Source: Flavobacteriaceae bacterium (GTDB taxonomy: Bacteria > Bacteroidota > Bacteroidia > Flavobacteriales > Flavobacteriaceae). From it: 64,000 bases of DNA. A program made the translations under genes and the position numbers. The notes beneath the pieces were generated by a model. It made no database searches. It was not told the DNA's origin and was given only the letters and a program-made list of their open reading frames with translations. Where the stretch lies: the NCBI GenBank assembly GCA_018669795.1, contig JABHSQ010000005.1, positions 186,001 to 250,000 on the forward strand, written 5' to 3'. Shown one piece after another: positions 21,858-32,168 of this stretch (position 1 is its first letter; each line of letters opens with the position of its first letter).

Positions 21858-23594
21858 ATGAGTAAAAAAAAAGTATCTTATAAATGGGCATTCAAAGAAT
21901 ACATTTGGCCTAGAAAAAAAATTGTTTTAGTTGGTTTAGTATTAATTATCATACGTAGTTTGTCTGGGATGGTATTGCCTTATGCAAGTAAAACATTAAT
22001 GGATAATATAATTCCTTCAAAAGATGTATCTACACTTTGGGTTTTAATTATTATTGTTTGTTCTTCTATTTTGGTTCAATCGCTGACTTCTTTTTCACTA
22101 ACACGCTTATTAAGTGTAGAAGCCCAACATTTGATATATTTATTGCGCTCTCAAGTACAACGTAAATTATTATCACTACCAATAAATTTTTTCGACAATA
22201 ATAAAACAGGAGCCCTAGTATCTAGAGTAATGAATGATGTTGAAGGAGTTCGAAATCTTGTTGGTACAGGATTGGTTCAGTTAATTGGAGGTTCGATAAC
22301 CGCAATAATTTCTTTGATTATTTTAATAAATATAAATGCATTAATGACGGTTTTTGTGCTTGTACCCGTTGGTGTTTTTGCAATTATAGCCATGAAAGCT
22401 TTTGTATATATACGCCCAATATTTAAAAATAGGGGAGTCATCAATGCTGAGGTAACAGGTCGTTTAACTGAAATATTAAGTGGAGTTAGAGTGATAAAAG
22501 GCTTTAACGCTGAAGAGCAAGAAAACAAATCATTCCAAAAAGGAGCAGAAAAGTTATACTTGAACGTAAAGAAAAGTTTAACAGCAACTGCACTAATTAC
22601 TAGTTCTTCAACTTTATTATTAGGTCTAGCCTCAGCAGGAATAATGGGAATAGGTGGTTATTTTATGATGGATAACACGATGACCTTCGGAGATTTTATT
22701 TCCTTTACCTTGTTTTTAGGATTTATGATTGCACCAATCGTACAAATGAGTAATATTGGCAGTCAACTTACTGAAGCAATGGCTGGATTAGATCGTACTC
22801 AGGAGTTAATGGAAATGACCATTGAAGACAATCCAAAAGTTAGAACCAACTATTTAAATGAAATAAAAGGAGATATCGTATTTAATAATGTTTCCTTTAG
22901 TTATGAAGAAAACAAAGAAGTCTTGCACAATATATCTTTTGAAGCTCCTTCTGGAAGTGTAACTGCGTTAGTGGGTTCTTCGGGTTCTGGAAAATCTACA
23001 ATCGCTAGTTTAGCAGCAACTTTTTTAAATCCAACAAAAGGTGCTGTTACCTTAGACGGTATAGACCTTTCAGAAGTTAATTTAAGTAGTTTTCGTACTC
23101 ATTTGGGTGTGGTATTACAAGACGATTTTTTATATGCAGGAACCATACGTGAAAACATTCTTTTTCCTCGCCCTAATGCTACGGAGGAAGAAGTGATAGA
23201 TGCTGCTAAAGGTGCGTATGTGAATGAATTTACAGATAAGTTTGTAGATGGTCTGGATACAGTTATTGGAGAACGAGGTATAAAACTTTCTGGTGGACAA
23301 AAACAGCGAATCTCAATTGCACGTGCCTTATTAGCAGATCCTAAGATTATTATTTTAGATGAAGCGACTTCTAATTTAGATACGGAGAGTGAGACATTTA
23401 TACAAAAAAGTTTAAATACTTTAATGAAAGACCGTACAACATTAGTTATTGCTCATCGATTAAGTACTATACAGCAAGCAAATCAGATTTTGGTAATTGA
23501 AGAAGGAAAAATTGTTGAAGAGGGAAAACACGATGAATTGATTGCTAAAAAAGGACGTTATTTTGATTTATATACCTATCAAAGTAGAATATAA
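21858..23594 (+). CDS. ABC transporter, ATP-binding/permease (exporter type)
   Basis: Walker A GSSGSGKST, LSGGQKQRISIARALL, IILDEATSNLD, and N-terminal TM domain. Confidence 0.94.
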   Translation: MSKKKVSYKWAFKEYIWPRKKIVLVGLVLIIIRSLSGMVLPYASKTLMDNIIPSKDVSTLWVLIIIVCSSILVQSLTSFSLTRLLSVEAQHLIYLLRSQVQRKLLSLPINFFDNNKTGALVSRVMNDVEGVRNLVGTGLVQLIGGSITAIISLIILININALMTVFVLVPVGVFAIIAMKAFVYIRPIFKNRGVINAEVTGRLTEILSGVRVIKGFNAEEQENKSFQKGAEKLYLNVKKSLTATALITSSSTLLLGLASAGIMGIGGYFMMDNTMTFGDFISFTLFLGFMIAPIVQMSNIGSQLTEAMAGLDRTQELMEMTIEDNPKVRTNYLNEIKGDIVFNNVSFSYEENKEVLHNISFEAPSGSVTALVGSSGSGKSTIASLAATFLNPTKGAVTLDGIDLSEVNLSSFRTHLGVVLQDDFLYAGTIRENILFPRPNATEEEVIDAAKGAYVNEFTDKFVDGLDTVIGERGIKLSGGQKQRISIARALLADPKIIILDEATSNLDTESETFIQKSLNTLMKDRTTLVIAHRLSTIQQANQILVIEEGKIVEEGKHDELIAKKGRYFDLYTYQSRI

Positions 23595-23683
23595 CGATAC
23601 TATAGTAAGGTTAGATATAAAGTAAATAAACAGGAGAAGTTTAGAATTTAGATTACAATAATTAAATAAGTATTAAAATTAAA

Positions 23684-23715
23684 AAAAGCTATTATAAAAA
23701 ATTATAATAGCTTTT
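23684..23715. terminator. Perfect 14-bp-stem hairpin, bidirectional terminator
   Basis: AAAAGCTATTATAA-AAAA-TTATAATAGCTTTT between convergent genes. Confidence 0.75.
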
Positions 23716-23902
23716 AATCAACCAACTAAACATTTAAGACTTTCTTTTTCATAATAAAATCTTCCTTGTATATAAAACATCTATCATTTAAAAAACCCTA
23801 CTTTATTTTTAAATTTATTTTATTTTTTTAATAAAACAGAATTATATTTAACTTTAAAATTTTGATAAAAAGTTGTTTGTATTAGTTTGGAGCTTAAATA
23901 AA

Positions 23903-25684
23903 TTATTCATTATTCCCGTATATCTTATTGTAAAGACCCTTGTATTTTTCTTTAATAAGCTTGCGTTTAAGTTTCATAGTAGGAGTGAGGTGACCCGCTT
24001 CTATACTCCAAGTATCTGGTGTTAGTTCAAATCTTTTTATCTTTTCCCAACTTCCAAATTGTTTATTATATAAATTAACCTCTTCTTCTATTCGGCTAAT
24101 TAGTTGTGTGTTTGTTATTTTTTCTTCTATGGTGTTCCCTAAAATAATTTCTTTTCTTTTAGCCCAATCATTGACAAAATCAAAATTAAGTTGAATAAAA
24201 GCAGCAGGCATCTTTTCCCCATCACCGATTACCATTATTTGTTCAATAAATAAAGATTCTTTCATTGCATTCTCTAAAACTTGTGGAGCCACATATTTTC
24301 CTCCACTTGTTTTAAACATTTCTTTTTTTCGATCCGTTATCTTAAGAAACCCATCTTTATCTAATTCACCAATGTCTCCAGTGTGAAAATAGCCATCTTT
24401 TAATACGCTAGCAGTTAACTCAGGTTCATTATAATAACCCATCATTACTTGTGGACCTTTTACCAATATTTCGCCGTCTGCAGCAATTTTCACTTCTGTA
24501 TCCTTAATTACCTTACCAACAGTGCCAATTCTAAAATGATAGTCTCTCATGTCGTTTACCGATACAACAGGGGAAGTTTCTGTTAGCCCATAACCTTCCA
24601 TTATAGGAATTTCGGCAGCATTAAATACTCTAGCTAATCTTGACTGTAAAGCAGCACTACCTGAAGCAACAGCTTTTAATTCTCCTCCTAAAGCTTCTTT
24701 CCATTTACTGAAAATCAGTTTTCGTGCAATTTTTAATTGAAATTCATACCACCATCCATTTTGTCCATAAGGTTGGTATCTTAAACCTAAATTGACAGCC
24801 CAGAAAAACAACATTTTCTTAACACCCTTTAAATTAGCTCCTTTTGCATATATTTTATCATATACTTTTTCTAATAAACGAGGTACCGCTGACATGACAT
24901 GTGGATGTATTTCGTTTAAATTTTCGCTAATGGTTTCTAAAGATTCAGCGAAATGTATACTCACACCACAATACTGATACATATATAAAAGCATTCTTTC
25001 ATAAATATGACAAACAGGCAGAAAACTCAATGATCTTGATCTACCTAATTCCATAGGTAATCGAAGATTACTACTTATTGCATTACTTACAATGTTTTTA
25101 TGAGATAACATAACTCCCTTTGGTCTTCCAGTGGTTCCAGAAGTATAAATTATTGTTGCTAAATCTAACTCATTAACATTATCCTTTCTTCTTTCAACTT
25201 CTTCTTGTATAGAATTATCTTCTCCTAATTCTAATACCTTAGACCAATTCTCACAGCCTTCTATCTCATCAAAACAATAAACTTCCTTAAGTGAAGGAAC
25301 TTGTTCTTTTATTTTATTAATTTTTTCCAATACGAAATCACAGGATACAAAACAATAAACACTTTTACTGTGGTTCAATATATATGCATAATCATCTTCC
25401 GAAATAGTAGGGTAAATAGGTACGTCTTGCGCACCAGTTTGTAAAATTCCTATGTCACAAATATTCCATTCGGTACGATTGGTAAGAGATATAATAGCAA
25501 CCTTATCATTGGGCTTAACACCTAGTTTAATAAGACCTCTACTTATTTTATTTGCTTTATTTATATATTCTTGGGTAGAAGTTGCTACCCATTCCCCTTT
25601 GTATTTATTAACCAAAGATTTTTCAAGATTAAATTTTTCAAGTTGGTAATATGGAAAATCGAAAAGGCGTTTTACGTCAGTCAT
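23903..25684 (-). CDS. Long-chain acyl-CoA synthetase (AMP-forming)
   Basis: TIIYTSGTTGRPKGVMLSHKN, EGYGLTETSPV, YFHTGDIGELDKDGFLKITDRKKEMFKTSGGKYVAP. Confidence 0.95.
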   Translation of the reverse strand: MTDVKRLFDFPYYQLEKFNLEKSLVNKYKGEWVATSTQEYINKANKISRGLIKLGVKPNDKVAIISLTNRTEWNICDIGILQTGAQDVPIYPTISEDDYAYILNHSKSVYCFVSCDFVLEKINKIKEQVPSLKEVYCFDEIEGCENWSKVLELGEDNSIQEEVERRKDNVNELDLATIIYTSGTTGRPKGVMLSHKNIVSNAISSNLRLPMELGRSRSLSFLPVCHIYERMLLYMYQYCGVSIHFAESLETISENLNEIHPHVMSAVPRLLEKVYDKIYAKGANLKGVKKMLFFWAVNLGLRYQPYGQNGWWYEFQLKIARKLIFSKWKEALGGELKAVASGSAALQSRLARVFNAAEIPIMEGYGLTETSPVVSVNDMRDYHFRIGTVGKVIKDTEVKIAADGEILVKGPQVMMGYYNEPELTASVLKDGYFHTGDIGELDKDGFLKITDRKKEMFKTSGGKYVAPQVLENAMKESLFIEQIMVIGDGEKMPAAFIQLNFDFVNDWAKRKEIILGNTIEEKITNTQLISRIEEEVNLYNKQFGSWEKIKRFELTPDTWSIEAGHLTPTMKLKRKLIKEKYKGLYNKIYGNNE

Positions 25685-25743
25685 AAAAAAGGATATTTAG
25701 TATATCCTGCAAAGTATGAAAATATTTCAAGTTTTTTAAATAA

Positions 25744-25777
25744 AAAAGAGCAACCTTAAGATTACTCTTTTTTTATT
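25744..25777 (-). terminator. Putative terminator downstream of the acyl-CoA synthetase/M14 peptidase junction
   Basis: AAAAAGAG...CTCTTTTTTT imperfect hairpin in the intergenic gap. Confidence 0.4.
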
Positions 25778-25782
25778 TTATT

Positions 25783-28182
25783 CTAATTTTTAATAATTTT
25801 AAATATTTTAGTATGATCATTCGAAGTAAACTTTATAAGGTATATACCTTTTGTGTATTGACTGTAATCTATAGTCTGCGAACCCGAATAGACTGATGGT
25901 GTTCTAATTAACTGCCCTTGTATATTATAAATGCCTAATGTGTAATTGTTTTTAGGTGTGGTTATGTATAGTAAATTACTTACGGGATTTGGGTATACAC
26001 TAAACTGAGATGCTAAAACATCTGCATTACTAAGAGTTCCATCATCAAGAACATTTACAGTCAAGTTATCAAAATAAAAGCCATCAGCTCTTACTTCTCC
26101 GTCTGACTCAAATTTAAAACGCATTGTAATTTCTTCTCCTAAATAATCACTTAAATCAATTTGCTCCAACACCCAGTTATTTTGTATACCATCGTATAAG
26201 GGCTGCCCAGTTGGTTGACCTCCATTACTACTTCCTTCATTAGTAAAAAGGCCGCATTGAGGAATCCAAGAATTACCATTGTCTATGGAAACTTCTAATT
26301 GAACATAATCCCAATTATTTTCAATATCCCATTTTGCGTAAAAAGTAACACTTGCGCCAATCGCATTGGTTAAATTGATATTCTCTAATAGCCTAATGGT
26401 TTTATTCTCATTGTTTTGGTAATTTCCATTTGGAGACTCTGTAATGGAACTAGATGGAGATACATATGTTGTATTAGTGATACCCCACCCATTATTATCA
26501 AAATTATCAGTTGTACTATCTCCGATATCTTCAAAAACAGGAATTAAACTTCCAAATATTTTATTTAATAAAATTTTAGTATCATAACTGCCATTGTTTA
26601 TTATAATTTCAAACACAATTGGATCTCCAGCTTGAGTTTCATTAATTAAAGTATATTGAATGGTACCATTAGTTTCTTCCAATACATCTAAATTTGAAAA
26701 TGAAATAGGATCACCAACTGCACTTATATTTGTAGAAATAGGATTGATGCTTATTGTAAAATTTCCAGATCCAGAAAGCCCTAATCTTTTTAAGTCGAAC
26801 GTTTGATCTATAATAACCTCATTACCTAAAAAAAGAGGAGAAGTGTCGATTAAAGCAGCATAATTGTTCACCATTTTTGCTGAGGTAATATTTAGATACA
26901 TCATGCTTTTAGCAATCCCTTCTATTTGATTTGAAGGTGGCCAAAACTCAGGACCTATTTCTGGAGTCATTGCATAAATTTTTTCGTGAGTGCCTATAGT
27001 TCCATACATGAAGTCATCACTATCTCCTGCTGCAGGATATAATCCAGACGATAAAATATTATCAAATCCATTTTGTGAGACTAATACTTCAGATACTATC
27101 TCAAATAATTCATTTTCAGGAGTTGGAACATCATTGGCATAACCGTAAGGATATAACAATAGATTTCCATAGGAGTGATTATTAAAAGCCATGACAAAAT
27201 CATGCTGCTCACAAAACCATTTGATAGCTTGATTCTCCACTTCTGAAAAGGGAGCCGTTCCATGGTAAGTTTGGTTATTCGGATCATTAGAAGCACCTTC
27301 TCCTCCCCAAATTCCATCTGCGGGATCGCCATTAATATAGTAATCGTAATTACGATTGTTGTCTACCCCATTTCCATTCTTTCTGTTTTTTCTCCAAAAA
27401 CCACCTCCGTTCGGATCTGTTTTCTCGTTATATAAATAACCATCTGGATTAATAACTGGAACAAAAAATAATTCTGTGTTATCAACGATACTTTTTATTT
27501 CATTGTCTACATTATAATTTTCTAACAAATACCACATGTAAAAAATAAGCTGTGAGAGTGAATTTGGTTCTCTAGCATGATGAATAGCAGTATAAAGAAT
27601 CTGAGGTTCATTTTCTGAGCTATTATTTGGATTGTCACTAATCTTAACCCATTTAATACCGTTTCCTCCTATTGGTGGTGTTGTTGAATTATCTGGTTGA
27701 CCTTCAGTAATAAAATCACTAATATTTTCTTTTGTTGTTATTAAATCTGGATACAAAGACTTCATAAGATCTAATTCATCTAACATTTCTTGGTAAGTTA
27801 GATAACCTCCCATAGAGCCTAGATTAAAATTATCGGGTGTTTGGTAATCAGAAGAGGTTTGATCAGTGCAAAATAAGTTTCTTTCAGCTACGCTATTCAT
27901 ACTATTTCGTTGAAGAAAATATTCTTTTGAATCTTCAATTAAAATATCTACTGTGTAACCTGCATTTCTTGCAGTTTGTATTTCTGAAATAGAGAAATCA
28001 GAAATAATAAAAACTCCTTTTTTGTGAATTCCATGATCAATAGGGATTCCAAATGATGCTAATTTTATTAAATCTTCAGATTGATTGTAACTAATTTTAG
28101 CACGTTGGTGTTTTTCTTGAACATCTTGACCAAACATAATCTGTATGATCAAAAATACGGGTAATAGTAATTTTTTTTTCAA
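25783..28182 (-). CDS. M14 family zinc carboxypeptidase, T9SS-secreted
   Basis: HHAREPNSLSQLIFYMWYLLENY, VPVINPDGYLYNE, RKNRKN, NNHSYGNLLLYPYGY, TPEIGPEFWP; C-terminal VYPNPVSNLLYI...GQLI...GIYLIKF sorting domain. Confidence 0.95.
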   Translation of the reverse strand: MKKKLLLPVFLIIQIMFGQDVQEKHQRAKISYNQSEDLIKLASFGIPIDHGIHKKGVFIISDFSISEIQTARNAGYTVDILIEDSKEYFLQRNSMNSVAERNLFCTDQTSSDYQTPDNFNLGSMGGYLTYQEMLDELDLMKSLYPDLITTKENISDFITEGQPDNSTTPPIGGNGIKWVKISDNPNNSSENEPQILYTAIHHAREPNSLSQLIFYMWYLLENYNVDNEIKSIVDNTELFFVPVINPDGYLYNEKTDPNGGGFWRKNRKNGNGVDNNRNYDYYINGDPADGIWGGEGASNDPNNQTYHGTAPFSEVENQAIKWFCEQHDFVMAFNNHSYGNLLLYPYGYANDVPTPENELFEIVSEVLVSQNGFDNILSSGLYPAAGDSDDFMYGTIGTHEKIYAMTPEIGPEFWPPSNQIEGIAKSMMYLNITSAKMVNNYAALIDTSPLFLGNEVIIDQTFDLKRLGLSGSGNFTISINPISTNISAVGDPISFSNLDVLEETNGTIQYTLINETQAGDPIVFEIIINNGSYDTKILLNKIFGSLIPVFEDIGDSTTDNFDNNGWGITNTTYVSPSSSITESPNGNYQNNENKTIRLLENINLTNAIGASVTFYAKWDIENNWDYVQLEVSIDNGNSWIPQCGLFTNEGSSNGGQPTGQPLYDGIQNNWVLEQIDLSDYLGEEITMRFKFESDGEVRADGFYFDNLTVNVLDDGTLSNADVLASQFSVYPNPVSNLLYITTPKNNYTLGIYNIQGQLIRTPSVYSGSQTIDYSQYTKGIYLIKFTSNDHTKIFKIIKN

Positions 28183-28202
28183 AGCTTTTTTTTAAATAAC
28201 GG

Positions 28203-31200
28203 TTATTTTTTTATTTTATTCTCTAACCATTGCCTAGCATTAATAAAAGATTCTAGCCAGGGCGTAACTTCATCATTTCTTTCTTTAGGATAGTTTGCCC
28301 AATTCCATGAAAATGTAGATCTTTCTAGATGCGGCATCATTACTAAATGCCTTCCAGTTGAATCTGTTAGCATTGAAGTATTAAAATCACTACCATTAGG
28401 GTTTGATGGAATGGTATCATAAGTATATTTTGCAACTATATTATAATTATTTTCTGCTAAAGGAAAACTGAATTTTCCTTCTCCATGTGCTGCCCAAATT
28501 CCTAAATTACTTCCAGCTAATGAAGATAACATTACTGAATTATTTTCTTGAATAGCTACTGAAGTAAATGAACATTCAAATTTTCCAGTTTCATTATGAA
28601 GCATTTTTGGTTTTTCCACATGTTCTGGATTTAAAAGACCTAATTCAATAAATAATTGGCAACCATTACAAACCCCAAGAGATAATGTATCGTCTTTTGC
28701 AAAGAAATCTTTTAATGCTTTATTTGCTTTTTTATTATATAAAAATGCACCAGCCCAACCTTTTGCAGAGCCTAAAACATCTGAATTTGAAAAACCTCCA
28801 ACAGCAGCAATAAACTTAATATTCTCCAGTGTTTCACGACCTTCAATTAAATCGGTCATATGAACATCTTTTACATCAAAACCTGCTAAATACATAGCGT
28901 TTGCCATTTCACGTTCAGAATTTGAACCTTTTTCGCGAATGATCGCAGCTTTCGGTCTTACATGTTCTTTCTTAAAAGCTGGAAGCTTTCCAGTAAAATG
29001 TTTTGGAAAACTAAAGTTTAATGGTTGGTTTTTATAATTCTCAAAACGTTCTTTAGCTTTTTGTATACCGCTTTGTTTTTCGTCTAATAAATAAGATGTA
29101 TGGTACCAAGCATCTCGCATTTCTGGAATATTGAAATCTAGATTTTCATCAAAATACTTTATTTTAAGTGTTTCTGTTTCGTTAACAGACCCTATTTTAA
29201 TAAAATCAATTGTCTTCTCTGAAAGTAATTTTTCAACCAATACGTCATCAGAAGCTTGGAAAACAATTCCGTTATTTTCTGAAAATAATACCTTAACTAA
29301 ATCTTTTTCCCCAAGTGCTGTTAAGTTTAAGTTTGCTCCTATATTAATGTCCGCAAAACACATTTCTAAAAGGGTAGTAATTAGACCACCTGAAGCTACG
29401 TCATGCCCTGCGAGTATTTTATTTTTTTGAATTAATTGTTGAATTGTATTGAAAACCGAAGATAAATAAGATGCATCTTTTATCGTAGGCACTTCGTTTC
29501 CAATTGCGGATAAAGTCTGAGCAAAAGAAGAACCTCCTAATTTATAATCATCTTTTGAAATATTAATATAATAAATACTGCCTCCATTTTTTTGAAGTAA
29601 TGGCTCAACAACTTTTTTAATATCGTTACAATGACCTGCGGCAGATATGATAACCGTACCTGGCGATATTACTTCCTCATCTTTATATTTTTGTTTCATG
29701 GAAAGAGAATCTTTCCCCGTAGGAACATTAATTCCTAAAGAAATAGCAAAATTTGATATTCCTTCAACAGCTTTATATAAACGTGCATCTTCCCCTTCAT
29801 TATTACAAGGCCACATCCAGTTTGCAGAAAGCGAAATACTTTTTAATCCTTCTTCTAAAGGTGCCCAAATGATATTAGATAATGCTTCAGCAATTGAATT
29901 TTTAGACCCAGCAACTGGATCGATTAAAGCAGAAATAGGGGCGTGTCCTATGGAGGTAGCAACTCCTTCTTTTCCGTTATAATCCAAGGCCATAACACCA
30001 CAATTGTTTAAGGGTAATTGTAATGGACCCACACATTGTTGTTTAGCTACTTTGCCAGTTACGCATCGGTCTACTTTATTGGTTAGCCAGTCTTTACATG
30101 CTACAGCTTCAAGAGATAGTGTATTTAAAAGGTATTCTTTAATTTTTGATTGATCGTACTCTAAATTGGAATAATTTCGCTGAATTGTACTATCATTCAT
30201 TACCGTTTTTGGCGAACTACCAAACATATCTTCAAGATTAAAATCCATAGGCTTTTCACCAGTGCTTTTACTTTTAAAAGTGAATTTATTATTATCGGTT
30301 ACCACTCCAACTTCATAAAATGGTGAACGTTCTCTTTTGGCAATTCGTTTTAATGTATCGATGTCTTTTTCACCTATAACCAATCCCATTCGTTCTTGAG
30401 ATTCGTTTCCAATAATTTCTTTTGCAGATAGCGTAGGATCTCCAACAGGTAGTTTATCTAAATCTATTTTCCCTCCAGTCTCTTCTATCAATTCACTTAA
30501 ACAATTTAAATGACCTCCGGCTCCATGATCGTGGATAGAAACAATCTTATTGACATCGCTTTCTACCATTCCACGAATGGCATTTGCAGCTCGTTTTTGC
30601 ATTTCAGGATTGGATCGTTGGATGGCATTTAGTTCTATTCCGCTAGAGAATTCTCCAGTATCTGCAGAAGAAACCGCAGCTCCTCCCATACCAATTCGGT
30701 AATTTTCCCCACCTAGAATTATAATTTTATCTCCTTTGTTTGGTTTGTCTTTAATTGCTTGATCTGCTTTCCCATAACCAATACCTCCAGCTTGCATGAT
30801 CACTTTATCATATGCTAACTTTCTATTTTCTGTTTCATTTTCAAAGGTTAATACGGAACCAGTGATAAGAGGTTGACCAAATTTGTTTCCAAAATCGGAA
30901 GCACCATTACTGGCTTTAATTAATATATTTAAAGGAGTTTGATATAACCACTCACGTTCGTCCATTGCTTTTTCCCAAGGACGATTTTCTAATAACCTTG
31001 AATAAGCTGTCATATAAACAGCGGTTCCTGCTAATGGTAAAGAGCCTTTTCCGCCAGCTAATCGGTCTCTTATTTCTCCTCCACTTCCAGTGGCAGCACC
31101 ATTAAATGGTTCTACTGTTGTTGGGAAATTATGAGTTTCGGCTTTTAAAGAAATTACACTATCAAATTCTTTGTTTTCATAAAAATCTGGCTGATCTGGA

Positions 31201-31877
31201 GATTTTGGTGCAAATTGAACAACTCTTGGCCCTTCTATAAAAGCAACATTATCCTTATATGCAGAAACTATTGTATTTGGATTTTCTTTTGATGTATTTT
31301 TAATTAATTTAAACAATGAAGATGGCATTTCTTCGCCATCAATAATAAAAGCACCATTAAATATTTTATGTCTACAATGCTCACTATTAACCTGACTAAA
31401 ACCAAACACTTCACTGTCGGTTAGTTCTCTTCCAATTTTTCTAGATAGGTTTTCTAAATAAGAAACTTCTTCAGCATTTAAAGCTAAGCCTTCAGATTGA
31501 TTAAAAGTAGTGATATTATCTATTTCTATAATTTTTTCTGCTTGAATATTTATGGTAAATATATCTTGATTTAAGCTTGAATATTTTTGAAAAAGCATCG
31601 GATCAAAATCTGAAGATTCTTCAGTAGTGGGATGAAATTCTTCTATGCGAATTATCCCATTAATTCCCATATTTTGAGTAATTTCAACTGCATTGGTACT
31701 CCAAGGAGTAATCATTGCCGCACGAGGACCAACAAAAAAATCTACAATAACGGATTCTTCAATTTTGTGTTGGTCTGCAAATAACCACTGTAATTTTTTA
31801 ATGTCTGGGTTTGAAAGTGTAGTGTTGGTTTGGACTATAAAAATTGTTTTTTTTAGATTTCCAAAAAAGTGAATCAT
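28203..31877 (-). CDS. purL: Phosphoribosylformylglycinamidine synthase
   Basis: SLKAETHNFPTTVEPFNGAATGSGGEIRDR; C-terminal glutaminase SLGVCNGCQLFIELGLL; 1224 aa. Confidence 0.97.
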   Translation of the reverse strand: MIHFFGNLKKTIFIVQTNTTLSNPDIKKLQWLFADQHKIEESVIVDFFVGPRAAMITPWSTNAVEITQNMGINGIIRIEEFHPTTEESSDFDPMLFQKYSSLNQDIFTINIQAEKIIEIDNITTFNQSEGLALNAEEVSYLENLSRKIGRELTDSEVFGFSQVNSEHCRHKIFNGAFIIDGEEMPSSLFKLIKNTSKENPNTIVSAYKDNVAFIEGPRVVQFAPKSPDQPDFYENKEFDSVISLKAETHNFPTTVEPFNGAATGSGGEIRDRLAGGKGSLPLAGTAVYMTAYSRLLENRPWEKAMDEREWLYQTPLNILIKASNGASDFGNKFGQPLITGSVLTFENETENRKLAYDKVIMQAGGIGYGKADQAIKDKPNKGDKIIILGGENYRIGMGGAAVSSADTGEFSSGIELNAIQRSNPEMQKRAANAIRGMVESDVNKIVSIHDHGAGGHLNCLSELIEETGGKIDLDKLPVGDPTLSAKEIIGNESQERMGLVIGEKDIDTLKRIAKRERSPFYEVGVVTDNNKFTFKSKSTGEKPMDFNLEDMFGSSPKTVMNDSTIQRNYSNLEYDQSKIKEYLLNTLSLEAVACKDWLTNKVDRCVTGKVAKQQCVGPLQLPLNNCGVMALDYNGKEGVATSIGHAPISALIDPVAGSKNSIAEALSNIIWAPLEEGLKSISLSANWMWPCNNEGEDARLYKAVEGISNFAISLGINVPTGKDSLSMKQKYKDEEVISPGTVIISAAGHCNDIKKVVEPLLQKNGGSIYYINISKDDYKLGGSSFAQTLSAIGNEVPTIKDASYLSSVFNTIQQLIQKNKILAGHDVASGGLITTLLEMCFADINIGANLNLTALGEKDLVKVLFSENNGIVFQASDDVLVEKLLSEKTIDFIKIGSVNETETLKIKYFDENLDFNIPEMRDAWYHTSYLLDEKQSGIQKAKERFENYKNQPLNFSFPKHFTGKLPAFKKEHVRPKAAIIREKGSNSEREMANAMYLAGFDVKDVHMTDLIEGRETLENIKFIAAVGGFSNSDVLGSAKGWAGAFLYNKKANKALKDFFAKDDTLSLGVCNGCQLFIELGLLNPEHVEKPKMLHNETGKFECSFTSVAIQENNSVMLSSLAGSNLGIWAAHGEGKFSFPLAENNYNIVAKYTYDTIPSNPNGSDFNTSMLTDSTGRHLVMMPHLERSTFSWNWANYPKERNDEVTPWLESFINARQWLENKIKK

Positions 31878-32021
31878 CCTTTTTAATTTACACGGGTTTT
31901 ACAAGGGGCAAAGTTACTTATTTTCTAAGTATAAATTTATAATTAAATAGGGTTAATAATTTAGATTCAATCTTCTTGAAATTTTTTATAACTTAGACAT
32001 TGATAAAGAAAAACTAACCAA

Positions 32022-32156
32022 ATGAATTTAAAAAAGATATTACTAGCTTCTATAATTTTATTAAGTTGCGAAACTTATGCCCAAGAGTTATTTTCAACCA
32101 CGGAAGTAATTCAAGAAACATTTATCAAAACCACAATTTCATTAATTGTTTGTTAA
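32022..32156 (+). CDS. 44-aa ORF with signal peptide; possible gene remnant
   Basis: MNLKKILLASIILLSCETYAQELFSTTEVIQETFIKTTISLIVC*; typical Bacteroidota signal peptide then rapid termination. Confidence 0.35.
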   Translation: MNLKKILLASIILLSCETYAQELFSTTEVIQETFIKTTISLIVC

Positions 32157-32168
32157 ATATTATAATAT

